Made by a program: the position numbers and the translations under genes. 64,000 nt of DNA from Candidatus Eiseniibacteriota bacterium (GTDB taxonomy: Bacteria; Orphanbacterota; Orphanbacteria; Orphanbacterales; Orphanbacteraceae), in the NCBI GenBank assembly GCA_029262235.1, contig JAJCZU010000006.1, forward strand, positions 336,268 to 400,267. Direction: 5' to 3'. Below the pieces are notes generated by a model, which saw only the letters and a list, made by a program, of their open reading frames with translations, was not told where the DNA came from and did no database searches. Positions within the stretch are counted from its first letter, which is position 1, and each line of letters starts with the position of its first letter. This document shows, piece after piece, positions 53,242 through 62,677 of the stretch.

Positions 53242-55677
53242 CTACCTGACGATGACGTTGACGATGCGGCCCGGGATGACGATCCACTTGACGATATTCT
53301 TCCCGTCCAGGTGGCGCGCCACGTTCGGTTCGTCCTGCACCGCCGCCCGAATCACGTCTTCGCTCGCGTCGGGCGCGGTTTCGATCGTGCCGCGCATCTT
53401 GCCGTTCACCTGCACGCCGAGCGTGACCGTTTCGCGTACGATCTTGCCCGGGTCCGCGACGGGCATTCCCGAGTCGAACACGGTCGTCTCTTCCCCGCCG
53501 CTCTTCTCGTAAAGTTCTTCTGCCAGATGCGGCGCGTACGGAGCGAGGAGCGAAAGAAACGCGTGCATGGTTTCGCGGTCGAGGTTTTTCTCTTTGCGAA
53601 GCGTGTTCAAGAGCTCCATCAAAGCCGCAATCGCCGTGTTGTATTTGAGATCGCCCGTGTCTTCGATCACTTTCGCGATCACGCGGTGCAGTTCCGAAAC
53701 CGTTGCCTGCGACGGACCCTCGCCCCCCTCCGGCTTCGCTTCGAGCCAGCGATCGAACAGCTGGTGCGTGCGGTCCAGAAAGCGCGCGATGCCGACGATG
53801 CCGTCGTCCTGGAAGTCGCCCCCTTCGGTGTACGGCCCGAGGAACATCAGGTACATGCGGAACGTGTCGGCGCCGAAGCGGTCGATAAACTCGTCGGGGT
53901 TCACGACGTTGCCGCGCGACTTGCTCATCTTCGCGCCGTCTTTGACGATCATGCCGTGAGCCCGGAACTTCTTGAACGGCTCTTCGAAATGGAGATGCCC
54001 CATGTCATGAAGCGCCATGCAGAGAAAGCGCGTATACATGAGGTGCAGCACGGCGTGTTCCTGGCCGCCGATATACATGTCGACCGGGAGCCACTGTTTC
54101 GTAAGCGCCGGATCCAGCGGGACGTCGTCGCGATGCACGCTCGGATAGCGCAGGAAATACCACGCCGAGTCGAGAAAGTTGTCGAGAACGTCCGTGTCGC
54201 GCGTCGCCGGTCCGCCGCAACCCGGGCAGGTCGCCTTCACGAACTCCGCGTTCCGCGCGAGCGGCGATAGCCCGGAGTCGTCCGGCTTGTAATCGTCGCT
54301 CTTCGGGAGCAGCACGGGCAGGTCCTCTTCCGGGACCGGAAGCGCGCCGCACTTCTCGCAATAGATCACGGGAATCGGCGGGCCCCAGTAGCGCTGGCGC
54401 GACACGCACCAGTCGTGCAGGCGATACTGAATCGTGCGCTCGCCGAAGCCTTGTTTCTCGAGCCACGCGGGAATCGCCTCGCGCGCGCTTTCCGATGTCG
54501 TGCCCGTGAAGTTGCCGGACGACACCATGCGCCCTTCCCCGATGTACGCTTCTTCCGGCTTCGTCGCCGGTGTGCCTTCATCGTTCGGATCGATCACCGT
54601 GCGAATGGGAAGCTTGAACTTCGTCGCGAACGCGAAGTCGCGCTCGTCGTGCGCGGGCACCGCCATGATCGCGCCCGTACCATAGGTCACGAGCACGTAG
54701 TCGCTGACCCAGACCGGTACGCGTTCCTGCGTGGCGGGATTGACGCAGACGCCGCCTGTAAAGACGCCCGTTTTCTCGCGCGTGGCGTCGAGCCGGTCGC
54801 GCGCGTTCTTCTTCGCCGCCTGTTTCTGATACGCGGCCACCGCTTCGCGCTGCGCGTCCGTCGTGAGCGTTTCGACGAGCGGATGCTCGGGCGCGAGCAC
54901 GACGTACGTCGCGCCGAACACGGTGTCCGGCCGCGTCGTGAACACTTCGATCTCGCCCGCGTTCTCCCCTTCCAGCGGGAATCGAAGGCGCGCGCCCTCG
55001 CTCTTCCCGATCCACACTTCCTGCGCGTGCTTCGTGACCGGGGACCAGTCGATGGTCTCCAGGTTGTCGAGCAGGCGCTTCGAAAACTGCGAGATCTTGA
55101 AGTACCACTGCGCCATTTCGCGCTGCACGACTTCCGTGCCGCAGCGTTCGCATTCGCCGTCGATGACCTGCTCGTTCGCGAGCACCGTTTTGCACGACGG
55201 GCACCAGTTCACGGGCCCCGTGCGCCGTTCCGCGAGCCCGTTCTTCATGAGCTGCACGAACATCCACTGCGTCCACTTATAATAGGAAGGCTGCGTGGTA
55301 TCGACCTGGCGCGACCAGTCGAACATCGCGCCCATGCGCTTCAGCTGGTTGTCGCGGAAGTTCTTGATATTGCGCGGCACAAGATCCGACGGATGCACGC
55401 CCATTTTGAGCGCGAAATTCTCGCTGTGAATCCCGAACGCGTCGAAGCCCATCGGTTCAAAGACATCGTAGCCCTGCATCTTCTTGAAGCGTCCGTGGAT
55501 GTCCGAGCCCGTGAACGCGAAGAAGTTGCCGACATGAAGCCCCTCGGCGCTCGGATACGGGAACATCATCAGGTTGTAGAACGGCTTCTTTGCGCTCGCG
55601 AGGTCGGGAGAATGCGCCCCCCTCTCGTCCCAGCGCGCCTGCCATTTCTTTTCGATTTCCGCGAACGGATAGGCCAT
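53242..55677 (-). CDS. leuS: Leucyl-tRNA synthetase
   Basis: Charges tRNA-Leu with leucine. The 811-residue length is normal for the bacterial form. The HIGH-like signature is FPYPSAEGLHVGNFFAFTGSDI, with HVGN in place of HIGH. The CP1 editing domain has FTTRPDTVFGATYVVLAPEHPL and the later KMSKS signature reads GAKMSKSRGNVVNPDEFI. The zinc-like insertions CPSC and CERC are present, as is the anticodon-binding C-terminal region ending WIVIPGRIVNVIVR. An AAGGAG lies upstream of the ATG. Confidence 0.97.
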   Translation of the reverse strand: MAYPFAEIEKKWQARWDERGAHSPDLASAKKPFYNLMMFPYPSAEGLHVGNFFAFTGSDIHGRFKKMQGYDVFEPMGFDAFGIHSENFALKMGVHPSDLVPRNIKNFRDNQLKRMGAMFDWSRQVDTTQPSYYKWTQWMFVQLMKNGLAERRTGPVNWCPSCKTVLANEQVIDGECERCGTEVVQREMAQWYFKISQFSKRLLDNLETIDWSPVTKHAQEVWIGKSEGARLRFPLEGENAGEIEVFTTRPDTVFGATYVVLAPEHPLVETLTTDAQREAVAAYQKQAAKKNARDRLDATREKTGVFTGGVCVNPATQERVPVWVSDYVLVTYGTGAIMAVPAHDERDFAFATKFKLPIRTVIDPNDEGTPATKPEEAYIGEGRMVSSGNFTGTTSESAREAIPAWLEKQGFGERTIQYRLHDWCVSRQRYWGPPIPVIYCEKCGALPVPEEDLPVLLPKSDDYKPDDSGLSPLARNAEFVKATCPGCGGPATRDTDVLDNFLDSAWYFLRYPSVHRDDVPLDPALTKQWLPVDMYIGGQEHAVLHLMYTRFLCMALHDMGHLHFEEPFKKFRAHGMIVKDGAKMSKSRGNVVNPDEFIDRFGADTFRMYLMFLGPYTEGGDFQDDGIVGIARFLDRTHQLFDRWLEAKPEGGEGPSQATVSELHRVIAKVIEDTGDLKYNTAIAALMELLNTLRKEKNLDRETMHAFLSLLAPYAPHLAEELYEKSGGEETTVFDSGMPVADPGKIVRETVTLGVQVNGKMRGTIETAPDASEDVIRAAVQDEPNVARHLDGKNIVKWIVIPGRIVNVIVR

Positions 55678-55921
55678 GAATCGGGCTCCTTCAGGTCTGG
55701 CTGTGAGGGGACATGGTAGAACCGCGGGAGTGGTCCGTCAAGGCGGGGCGGGGTTGGAGCATCCGTGGGCGGCGGGGCCCTGTGGCTCCCCGCCACACCC
55801 TGACGCGCCCGGCCACCCCTGCCTCGGCAGGCTCGGCAGGGGGCCCCGGCGGGCGCGCCACCCGCCGCGCGGGATGTGCGCATTCGGCCCCGTCATTCAC
55901 GGCCTGCGCGAAGTGAGGAAT

Positions 55922-55999
55922 GAGGAGCAGGAGCAGGAGCAGGAGCTGGAGTAGGAGCAGGAGCAGGAGCTGGAGCAGGAGCTGGAGCAGGAGCAGGAG
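55922..55999 (+). repeat. Hexanucleotide (GGAGCA/GGAGCT) tandem repeat
   Basis: About thirteen tandem GGAGCA, GGAGCT or GGAGTA units in a 460-base gap between leuS and the beta-helix gene. It lies just upstream of a perfect hairpin GGAGGTC-GCTTGT-GACCTCC at 56021-56040. No coding sequence is supported; frames on both strands give Arg-Ser or Cys-Ser runs without a start. Confidence 0.85.
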
Positions 56000-56139
56000 T
56001 GAGAATGGGTACAGGAATGGGGAGGTCGCTTGTGACCTCCGTTATTCGGCCAACACTGCCGCTCCCACAAAAAAAGGTGGGTCGCCATCACTGTCGGACC
56101 CCCACTCTGGCTCCCCGGGCAGGACTGTGTTTCCATCCT

Positions 56140-58086
56140 TTAGCGCACCATCGTAATCTTGCGCGTCTCGCCCGCGTCGCCGATCGCCGTGCGCACGAAA
56201 TAGACCCCGGACGCGACCGGCGATCCGGAGGCGTCGTGTCCGCGCCACACGACATTGTGCGTGCCGGACGCGAGAGCGCGGTCGAGAAGAACGACTACTT
56301 CGCGCCCCGCGAGATCGTGCACGGCGACGCGCACCTGGGCACGACGTGGCACGCCGAGCGAGATCGTTGTCGAGGGGTTGAACGGATTGGGGGCGACCGC
56401 AAGCGTGGGCAACGCGGGGATCGCGTCGGCAGCGTCATCGCCTGCACCGGCGACTTCCGTCGCGAACGAGCACGCGGCGTCGAACGCGCCCATGGCCCCA
56501 CACGCGGCGAGCCACGCGGGTGACATGTCGTCGAGCGCGTAGTCGCCGTTCGCCGAGTCGCAGAACAGCGGATCTTCACTGATGTTGCCGTTCATGTTGG
56601 CCTGGGCTGCGATGCAACTCACCCAGTCGCCGCCGGGATTGCCGAACACATCACTGCACTGAATGGTCGGAACCGCCCCCGAGTCACAGTAAACGGCCTC
56701 GGATCCGGTGTTCCCAAAAATGATTGAAGTTTCAATGTCAAGAGCCGAGCCTGGTTGTTGATGGATGGCGGAACCCTCGGACGCGGTATTCCCAACGAGG
56801 GTGCATTCGCTCAAGGAGGTCGTGTTCGCCGTTTGAGATGAATCTGTCGCCCAGCAGGCGATCGCCCCTCCCTGTTCAGCAGCGCCGTTGCCGGCAAATA
56901 GACTTCTTGTAATTTCGGCGCCGCCATTGCTCGTGCCGAAGCTCTTACCGAAAATGGCTCCCCCATAAAGTTCCGCACTGTTTCCGATGAAACGGCAACT
57001 GTCGATCATCGGAATGTCGACGTCGGCAAAAACGGCGCCCCCCCTTCTCTGGGCATGGTTGGACTCGAAGTAACATCCTCGAACCAGCACCTCTGGAGTG
57101 TTTTGGTTCATATACAGCGCGCCGCCCGCATCGGATTCGTTCCCCAGGAATCTCGAGTTTCGAATCTCGACTTCCGAGTCCTTCTGATAGACGGCTCCGC
57201 CACGTCCCTCAAAAATCCCACTCGAATCGCCCAACAAAGCAGTCGTGTTGAACTCGAAGTCGCAGTCATCGATGAAAACGGCCGTGGAGAAGATGTAGAT
57301 CGCTCCGCCCCAACTAACATCGTTGGTCGAGCTCGTGGAGTTCTTTGTGAACATACAATCGACAATGGTCGCCGTTGCCTCGGAGAGTCGAATTGCTCCG
57401 CCTGCCCTGCCTGCCGTGCAGCTGTCGAAAACGCACCCCGTTAGAATCAAGCTTGAACCTTCGGTTGCCGAGATCGCCGCACCGTTGCCATCATTCAGAT
57501 TGCGATTGTCAAAAAACTCGCAGTCCATGAGGTCCAAACTCGCACCGACGCATCCGATCGCGCCGCCATCGTGTGCTCTGTTGTTCACGAACACGCACTC
57601 CTCCAGCGAGAGATGCGCACCCACGCCAACGCCGAGCGCCCCTCCACTTTGTATCAAATAAACGGAGGAAGTCGGAATCCTGTTCGCCTCGAACCGGCAC
57701 TCCCGAAGGGTCGCCGCCGATCCGTTAAAGCAGTAGATCGCCCCCCCCTGTCCGGGGCCGGGCGGTGCCTTGCCGTTGCGTATTGTAATCGCTTCGATAC
57801 GACAATCTACCGTCTCCCCCGAGCCGATGCTCAGCGCACGTCCGAGGACTTGCGGATCGATGATGCACAAACTCGCATCTCCGCTCTGCGAGCGCAGAAC
57901 GAGATCCTTGCCGTTCATATTGAGAGCGTAATTGCCCGTGCCCTGGAACGTACCGTCCGCAAGCAGGATCGTGTCGCCGCTCGCGGCCGCGTCCATCGCT
58001 GCCTGGATCGTCGGGAAATCGCCGGTTCCGCCAGGCTCGATCAGATAGGAGGTGGCGGACGCAAGGCAGGGGTAACAAAGGAGCAA
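56140..58086 (-). CDS. Beta-helix (Pmp-like) surface protein with FlgD-like C-terminus
   Basis: A 648-residue protein. The opening YLIEPGGTGDFPTIQAAMDA starts a long right-handed beta-helix of at least twelve coils marked by D/E-C-x-F and GGA-(I/V)-(Y/F) ends, such as LEECVFVNNRAHDGGAIG and IVDCMFTKNSTSS. The C-terminus has APNPFNPSTTISLGV, LAGREVVVLLD and ASGVYFVRT, the sorting module. The start is unresolved: the only start-like codon (TTG 58086) leaves a very short signal, while the preceding frame reads on as FCLVSALLLCYPCLASA without an ATG. Adhesin-like role inferred. Confidence 0.76.
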   Translation of the reverse strand: MLLCYPCLASATSYLIEPGGTGDFPTIQAAMDAAASGDTILLADGTFQGTGNYALNMNGKDLVLRSQSGDASLCIIDPQVLGRALSIGSGETVDCRIEAITIRNGKAPPGPGQGGAIYCFNGSAATLRECRFEANRIPTSSVYLIQSGGALGVGVGAHLSLEECVFVNNRAHDGGAIGCVGASLDLMDCEFFDNRNLNDGNGAAISATEGSSLILTGCVFDSCTAGRAGGAIRLSEATATIVDCMFTKNSTSSTNDVSWGGAIYIFSTAVFIDDCDFEFNTTALLGDSSGIFEGRGGAVYQKDSEVEIRNSRFLGNESDAGGALYMNQNTPEVLVRGCYFESNHAQRRGGAVFADVDIPMIDSCRFIGNSAELYGGAIFGKSFGTSNGGAEITRSLFAGNGAAEQGGAIACWATDSSQTANTTSLSECTLVGNTASEGSAIHQQPGSALDIETSIIFGNTGSEAVYCDSGAVPTIQCSDVFGNPGGDWVSCIAAQANMNGNISEDPLFCDSANGDYALDDMSPAWLAACGAMGAFDAACSFATEVAGAGDDAADAIPALPTLAVAPNPFNPSTTISLGVPRRAQVRVAVHDLAGREVVVLLDRALASGTHNVVWRGHDASGSPVASGVYFVRTAIGDAGETRKITMVR

Positions 58087-58229
58087 AGCCGAAACCAGAC
58101 AAAACGATTCCGAGAAGCGGACGGAACTGAAACTGGCACGGAACGCGCAGAGAATGACTGACTCCGGAGGTTGGTGCCTGCGTCTTCAGGAGGGCAACCA
58201 AAACATTAGCACATATAGTGTGCCGTTGC

Positions 58230-60872
58230 CTACCGCGAAGCGGCGGCGACCTTTTCCCTGATCACCGCTGCCCGCGCGGCGACATCATCCGCTTCCGCCG
58301 TCCGGCCGAGCCCGCGCAGCACGGTTTCAAGAAGCTCGAGATCTTCAGCAACGAGAATGTCGGGCGTGTCTGCGAAGAGCGGTTCCCGGATCGCGACCGC
58401 TCGTTCGGCGTGCGGAAGCGCGGCGGCGAATTGGTTCAGATTCACGAGATTCTCTGCCAGGTTGAACGAGTGGTACGCGATATACCGGTTGCCTGGCTCG
58501 TAGCTCGCGAGAGCGATCTTCATCGCGCGTTCGAACAGGGGCTGCGCGGCCTCGAAATCGGATTGCATCTGGTGAGTGTAGCCGATATCGCCCAGCGAGA
58601 ATGCGACATCCCGGTGGTCCGGTCCGAAAGCCTTCTCCCGAATCGCGAGACTGCGCTCGTACTGCCGGATCGCCTCGCCGAACTCCCCCTGATCCCTCAG
58701 TATGTCGCCCAGAGTTCTGTAGGCTTTCGTCAGGTCCTGATGGTCGGGGCCGAATGCGGCCACGAGAATCTCGATCGCATGTTCGACATGGGGTTTCGCG
58801 CCATCAAGATCTCCCATGTTCTTGAGAGTGCCCGCGTAGTTCAGGTGATTCTGGCCGACCTTCGGATGGTCCGGGCCGAACGCCGCTTCGCGAATGGCGA
58901 GCGCTTCTTCCTCCAGCTTCCTCGCCTCTTCGTAACGCTCCTCCATCTTGATCGCGAGAGCCAGGTTTCCCATCGCCTGCGCAACACGGGGATGATCGGG
59001 GCCGTAGGTTTCGCGGGAATATGCGAGCGCCTTTTCGAAGAGAGGAACGGAGAGATCGTAACGTCCGAGCCCGTGATGGTAAATCGCGAGGCTTCGCGAG
59101 ATAGCCGGGACACTTTCCGGTTCGTATGTTTCGGCCAGAGCAATGGCTCGGTCGAGATACGAAAGCGCAGCCTCGTCCTCTGCTGTCGCCCTCTTCACGT
59201 CACCGAGATCCGTGAGGGCGCTGATCAACAGCGGAGCACGGACTTCGAGCGGTTCCTCGCTCTGCTCCGCGATCGCAAGCGCGCGGTCGAGAAGAGGTTC
59301 CGCCGCCGCATAATCATCAAGGACCACAAACAGGGCGCCCTGCTTCCAGAGGCTCGAGGCGAATGCGAGAGAACCGGGGCCGAGCGCCGCCTCACGAAGC
59401 TTTCCGGAGTTCTCGATAAACGGCAGCGCTTCCTGATAGAGACCGAGCGCGCGATACATGTCCCCCATCGTAAATGCGATACGCGCCTTGACGAGCGGCT
59501 GTTCTTCGAATGATTCGTCGATGGTCCTGGCGCCTTCGTCGAGCACCTCGCGGACGGTCACGTCGCGCCCGGCATCATCCGGGTCGACGGCACCCAGCAG
59601 ATCCGTCATGAACGTCGTGACTGCCTCCGATTCGTCGCGGGCGACTTCGGCGTTCCGACGCTCGGCTTCAGCGTTCCGACGCTCGGCTTCCGCGCGCGTG
59701 TACAAGACGCCCATCCCGATCGCGAATCCGACCAGCGAAAGCGCGAGCAGCGACGCGAACGCGAAAGGGAGCTTGTTGCGCGCGACGAGTTTCTTAAGCT
59801 GGTAGATCGTGCTCGGCGGCCTGGCGAGAATCGGCTGGTTCGTGAGATAGCGCTCGATGTCCTCGGAAAGCGCGGCCGCATTCGCGTAACGCTCGTCGGA
59901 ATTCTTGGCCAGCGCCTTCAGCACGATCGTTTCGAGATCGCTGCCGACGAAGCGCGCCGCGCGCGGCGTGTTCCGGAACGATCGCGGCGGGATCTCGTTC
60001 ACGACGCGAAGCGCTTCGATCACCGAGCCCGTCTGCGTATCGTACGGAAGGTCCCGGGTCACGATTTCGTAAAGGATCACGCCGAGCGAATAGACATCCG
60101 TACGCAGATCGATCTCCTGCGGGTTCCCGCGCGCCTGCTCCGGGCTCATGTACGCCAGCGTCCCCTTGATCGCGCCCACTTCCGTCATCATGCTCGCCGC
60201 GGCCGTATCGGAATCGGTCATCCGCGCGAGACCGAAGTCGAGGATCTTCGGCTGGCCCTCTTCGTCGATCAGGATGTTCGAAGGCTTGAGATCGCGATGA
60301 ATGACGCCGCGCTGGTGCGCGTAGTTGACCGCGTCGCAGATCGCGCGAAAGAGCGCGAGCGGTTCGCGAAGATCCGCCTGCTTGCGATCGTCCCCGGCCG
60401 CCGTTTTCCGCATGACATGAACGTCGAGCGTGTCGCCGCGCACGAGCTCCATCGCGAAGAAGTGCTGGCCTTCTTCCGTCCGCCCCGACTCGTAAATCGC
60501 GCCGATCCCCGGGTGTTTCAGGCGCGCCAGCGATTCCGCCTCGCGTTGGAACAGCTTCACCGACATGTCGTCTACGAAGTGCCCGCCCCGCACGATCTTG
60601 AGCGCCACGCGCCGCTTCGGGTTCTGCTGCTCCGCCTCGTAGACGACGCCCATGCCGCCCTCGCCCAGTTTGCCGTGAATCGTGTAGTTGCCGATCGTGG
60701 CCGGGGTGGCCGCGGATGCGGAAACGGGCGGTGACGGCGAAGCGTCGCGCGATCGCATCGTCTGGTCGGGGCCGGATGCGAGTGTGTGGTCGGAATCGGA
60801 AGAGATCGTGCGATCGCTGTCGCCCGGGAGCGTGCGGTCCGAATCTTCCGGTGGTCGGTCATTCGTGTTCAT
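58230..60872 (-). CDS. Membrane Ser/Thr protein kinase with TPR sensor domain
   Basis: An 880-residue Hanks-type kinase. The kinase domain (about 62-330) has GKLGEGGMGVVYEA, VIHRDLKPSN with HRD Asp, DFGLAR and the GTLAYMSPEQA activation segment, with a Lys in ALKIV. One membrane helix (LPFAFASLLALSLVGFAIGMG) and a coiled coil follow, then a C-terminal array of TPRs (FGPDHPKVGQNHLNYAGTLK, GEFGEAIRQYERSLAIREK) to the end. The first 45 residues hold repeated DSDRTL, DSDRTI, DSDHTL and PDQTM units, candidate autophosphorylation or FHA-binding sites. Substrate unknown. Confidence 0.9.
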   Translation of the reverse strand: MNTNDRPPEDSDRTLPGDSDRTISSDSDHTLASGPDQTMRSRDASPSPPVSASAATPATIGNYTIHGKLGEGGMGVVYEAEQQNPKRRVALKIVRGGHFVDDMSVKLFQREAESLARLKHPGIGAIYESGRTEEGQHFFAMELVRGDTLDVHVMRKTAAGDDRKQADLREPLALFRAICDAVNYAHQRGVIHRDLKPSNILIDEEGQPKILDFGLARMTDSDTAAASMMTEVGAIKGTLAYMSPEQARGNPQEIDLRTDVYSLGVILYEIVTRDLPYDTQTGSVIEALRVVNEIPPRSFRNTPRAARFVGSDLETIVLKALAKNSDERYANAAALSEDIERYLTNQPILARPPSTIYQLKKLVARNKLPFAFASLLALSLVGFAIGMGVLYTRAEAERRNAEAERRNAEVARDESEAVTTFMTDLLGAVDPDDAGRDVTVREVLDEGARTIDESFEEQPLVKARIAFTMGDMYRALGLYQEALPFIENSGKLREAALGPGSLAFASSLWKQGALFVVLDDYAAAEPLLDRALAIAEQSEEPLEVRAPLLISALTDLGDVKRATAEDEAALSYLDRAIALAETYEPESVPAISRSLAIYHHGLGRYDLSVPLFEKALAYSRETYGPDHPRVAQAMGNLALAIKMEERYEEARKLEEEALAIREAAFGPDHPKVGQNHLNYAGTLKNMGDLDGAKPHVEHAIEILVAAFGPDHQDLTKAYRTLGDILRDQGEFGEAIRQYERSLAIREKAFGPDHRDVAFSLGDIGYTHQMQSDFEAAQPLFERAMKIALASYEPGNRYIAYHSFNLAENLVNLNQFAAALPHAERAVAIREPLFADTPDILVAEDLELLETVLRGLGRTAEADDVAARAAVIREKVAAASR

Positions 60873-61378
60873 GGTCGGGATTCTAGCAGATCGACAGCGC
60901 GTTGCGACCGGGACGGTTCGCGCCGGCCTTCCCTTTTGCGTGTTTTGATGGAGTTAACCTGGAGGTGAAATAGCCATCGAGCGCCTTGTGCCCGACAACT
61001 CGAACCACGCGCTCGTTACCACGCGGGAGGCAACGCAGCTAACCTGAGGTGTCTCGATCAGTACAAAAAAATCAACGGTGGTTGTTTTCTGACCGCCGAA
61101 ATGGCGGTCGAGAATTGGCCAATCCGCATGTGCCGCATGTGCCATACATTCGTAACCGGTCAGTCCGACGCCGATCACTGACCGGTTACGATATGATAGC
61201 ACTCGAACCCTCCACAAGGATCATCACAAATGCCAAGTCTAGTAGTCTACATCCTGCAGCATAGTGAACCTGGAGAGTCCAAGATTTGCCGAGTACTCCC
61301 ACCCGGCGACAGAGTACGTCAAGAATTCTGACAATTACCAGTCAGCGGCCTTCCTGCGATTGGTCTATCCGCGACCGG
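60873..61378. other. Gene-free stretch with two perfect inverted repeats
   Basis: No coding region is supported. It contains a GACCGCC/GGCGGTC hairpin at 61091-61109 and the larger palindrome listed separately. It also marks a fall in GC content toward the right end of the window. Short open frames here have no ribosome site. Confidence 0.55.
61150..61191. repeat. 15-base perfect inverted repeat with 12-base spacer
   Basis: TCGTAACCGGTCAGT (61150-61164) and its exact complement ACTGACCGGTTACGA (61177-61191). No T run follows on either strand, so it is not a typical terminator. Confidence 0.85.
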
Positions 61379-62677
61379 CTACGGAATAAGCGTCAAACGG
61401 TGCAGCGTAGTGCCCTCTTTAGTGTGAACACGAGCGAAATAAACGCCGGGAGAAAGGAATCGTAAATCTATTCCCCTGCTCTTTGTTATCACCTGGTTCC
61501 CTACCAGTCTTCCACTGACAGAATACAGTTGCACGTCCGCTTCTGTACCCACTAGGCCGAAAAAAGTGGGGGTTTGATTGCGCTTTGCGACGTTAGGATA
61601 GAAGTATTTCCTCTCGCTAGACTCTGTGGAAGATATTGCAACTTCGGTGACTACCGTGCAGCCAGGGAGTGTATGCCCGTATGTACCCCACCCTTGCCCT
61701 GCGGTACAAACATCTGACTGTACGAGGGCGGAGCTGGAGTCGATTGTGTAGTCGCCTCCTGCGTCCGGGCTGATTAGAGCAGACACTGGGTTGCAAAACT
61801 TGGGATCCACGTTGGTAATGAAAGGTCCCGTGAACGTAGCTAAGGAGCGGCTTGTATCCGTAGCCATGCAAAATGCGATAATGTAGGATTGGGATGAGAT
61901 CGCGATCTCAAGCCCTGCGTGTCCGGGCGAATCGTTGCCAGAAACGATGGAGAGAATGAAATCAAGCGGTGCGCCACTAGACGTCATTGCAATTCCTCCG
62001 CCCCCGTTATCTGCCAAGTTAGCAGTAACGGTGGACGTGTAAAAATCAGCCGTTGCTGTCCCGTTACGAAGACAGACCCCCCCCCCACTACCCGCAGCAT
62101 AGTTTCCACTTATCAGAGTTGAATCGAACACTGCCGATACCTGTGTTCCATTGAGACAGACACCTCCCCCGCGAAAGGCACTGTTTCCCCGGATCTCACA
62201 TCTAACAATGCTTACCGATGCCGGACCATCTCTGACGAGGATTCCACCTCCGTCGTCTTCCGGACCGCTCGTCGCACAGTCAAGTATGTGGCAGTTTCGA
62301 ATAGTGAGATCAGACTGACTGACGTATATTCCTGCCCCTCCTGGGGCGACTCCGTTTACGATTGTAAACCCTTGGATCTCAGCTTGCGTCTCTCCTAATG
62401 TAACTGAAAGCGCTCTGTCCATGAACTCGCAATCGATGATAGTATTTGATGGACCAGAAATGGAACGGAGAACAATCTCTTTGCCGCCGAAATCAAGGCC
62501 TCTATTACCAAGTCCTACGAATGTCCCACTCCCGACCAAGACTGTATCCCCCGACATGGCACTATCAATTCCAGCTTGAATCGTTGGCTGATCTCCGGGC
62601 ACATTCACCGTCGAAGCATCTGACCCCACAACCCAGATCAAGACACTCAAAGCTATAGCCATGCGAAACAGATTCAT
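61379..62677 (-). CDS. Beta-helix secreted protein with FlgD-like C-terminus (low-GC pair, second)
   Basis: A 432-residue protein with a signal peptide (MNLFRMAIALSVLIWVVGSD). The mature part opens TVNVPGDQPTIQAGIDSAMS and continues as a beta-helix of DCE-type coils with GG-x-G landmarks (IRNCHILDCATSG, IVRCEIRGNSAFRGGGVCL). The end QLYSVSGRLVGNQV and LSPGVYFARV is the sorting module. Its ATG overlaps the stop of the preceding beta-helix gene (ATGA), so the two are translationally coupled. Base composition is clearly less GC-rich than in most of the window. Confidence 0.78.
   Translation of the reverse strand: MNLFRMAIALSVLIWVVGSDASTVNVPGDQPTIQAGIDSAMSGDTVLVGSGTFVGLGNRGLDFGGKEIVLRSISGPSNTIIDCEFMDRALSVTLGETQAEIQGFTIVNGVAPGGAGIYVSQSDLTIRNCHILDCATSGPEDDGGGILVRDGPASVSIVRCEIRGNSAFRGGGVCLNGTQVSAVFDSTLISGNYAAGSGGGVCLRNGTATADFYTSTVTANLADNGGGGIAMTSSGAPLDFILSIVSGNDSPGHAGLEIAISSQSYIIAFCMATDTSRSLATFTGPFITNVDPKFCNPVSALISPDAGGDYTIDSSSALVQSDVCTAGQGWGTYGHTLPGCTVVTEVAISSTESSERKYFYPNVAKRNQTPTFFGLVGTEADVQLYSVSGRLVGNQVITKSRGIDLRFLSPGVYFARVHTKEGTTLHRLTLIP

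Noticed and set aside
54415-55719. 434-codon plus-strand frame opposite leuS
   Set aside because: Antisense to leucyl-tRNA synthetase; no start signals.
55922-55999. CRISPR-like array
   Set aside because: Units are six-base tandem repeats without spacers.
56021-56040. Rho-independent terminator for a neighbouring gene
   Set aside because: The seven-base hairpin is not followed by a T run on the relevant strands.
60954-61217. 87-codon minus-strand frame
   Set aside because: No ribosome site, no motif, and it spans two inverted repeats.
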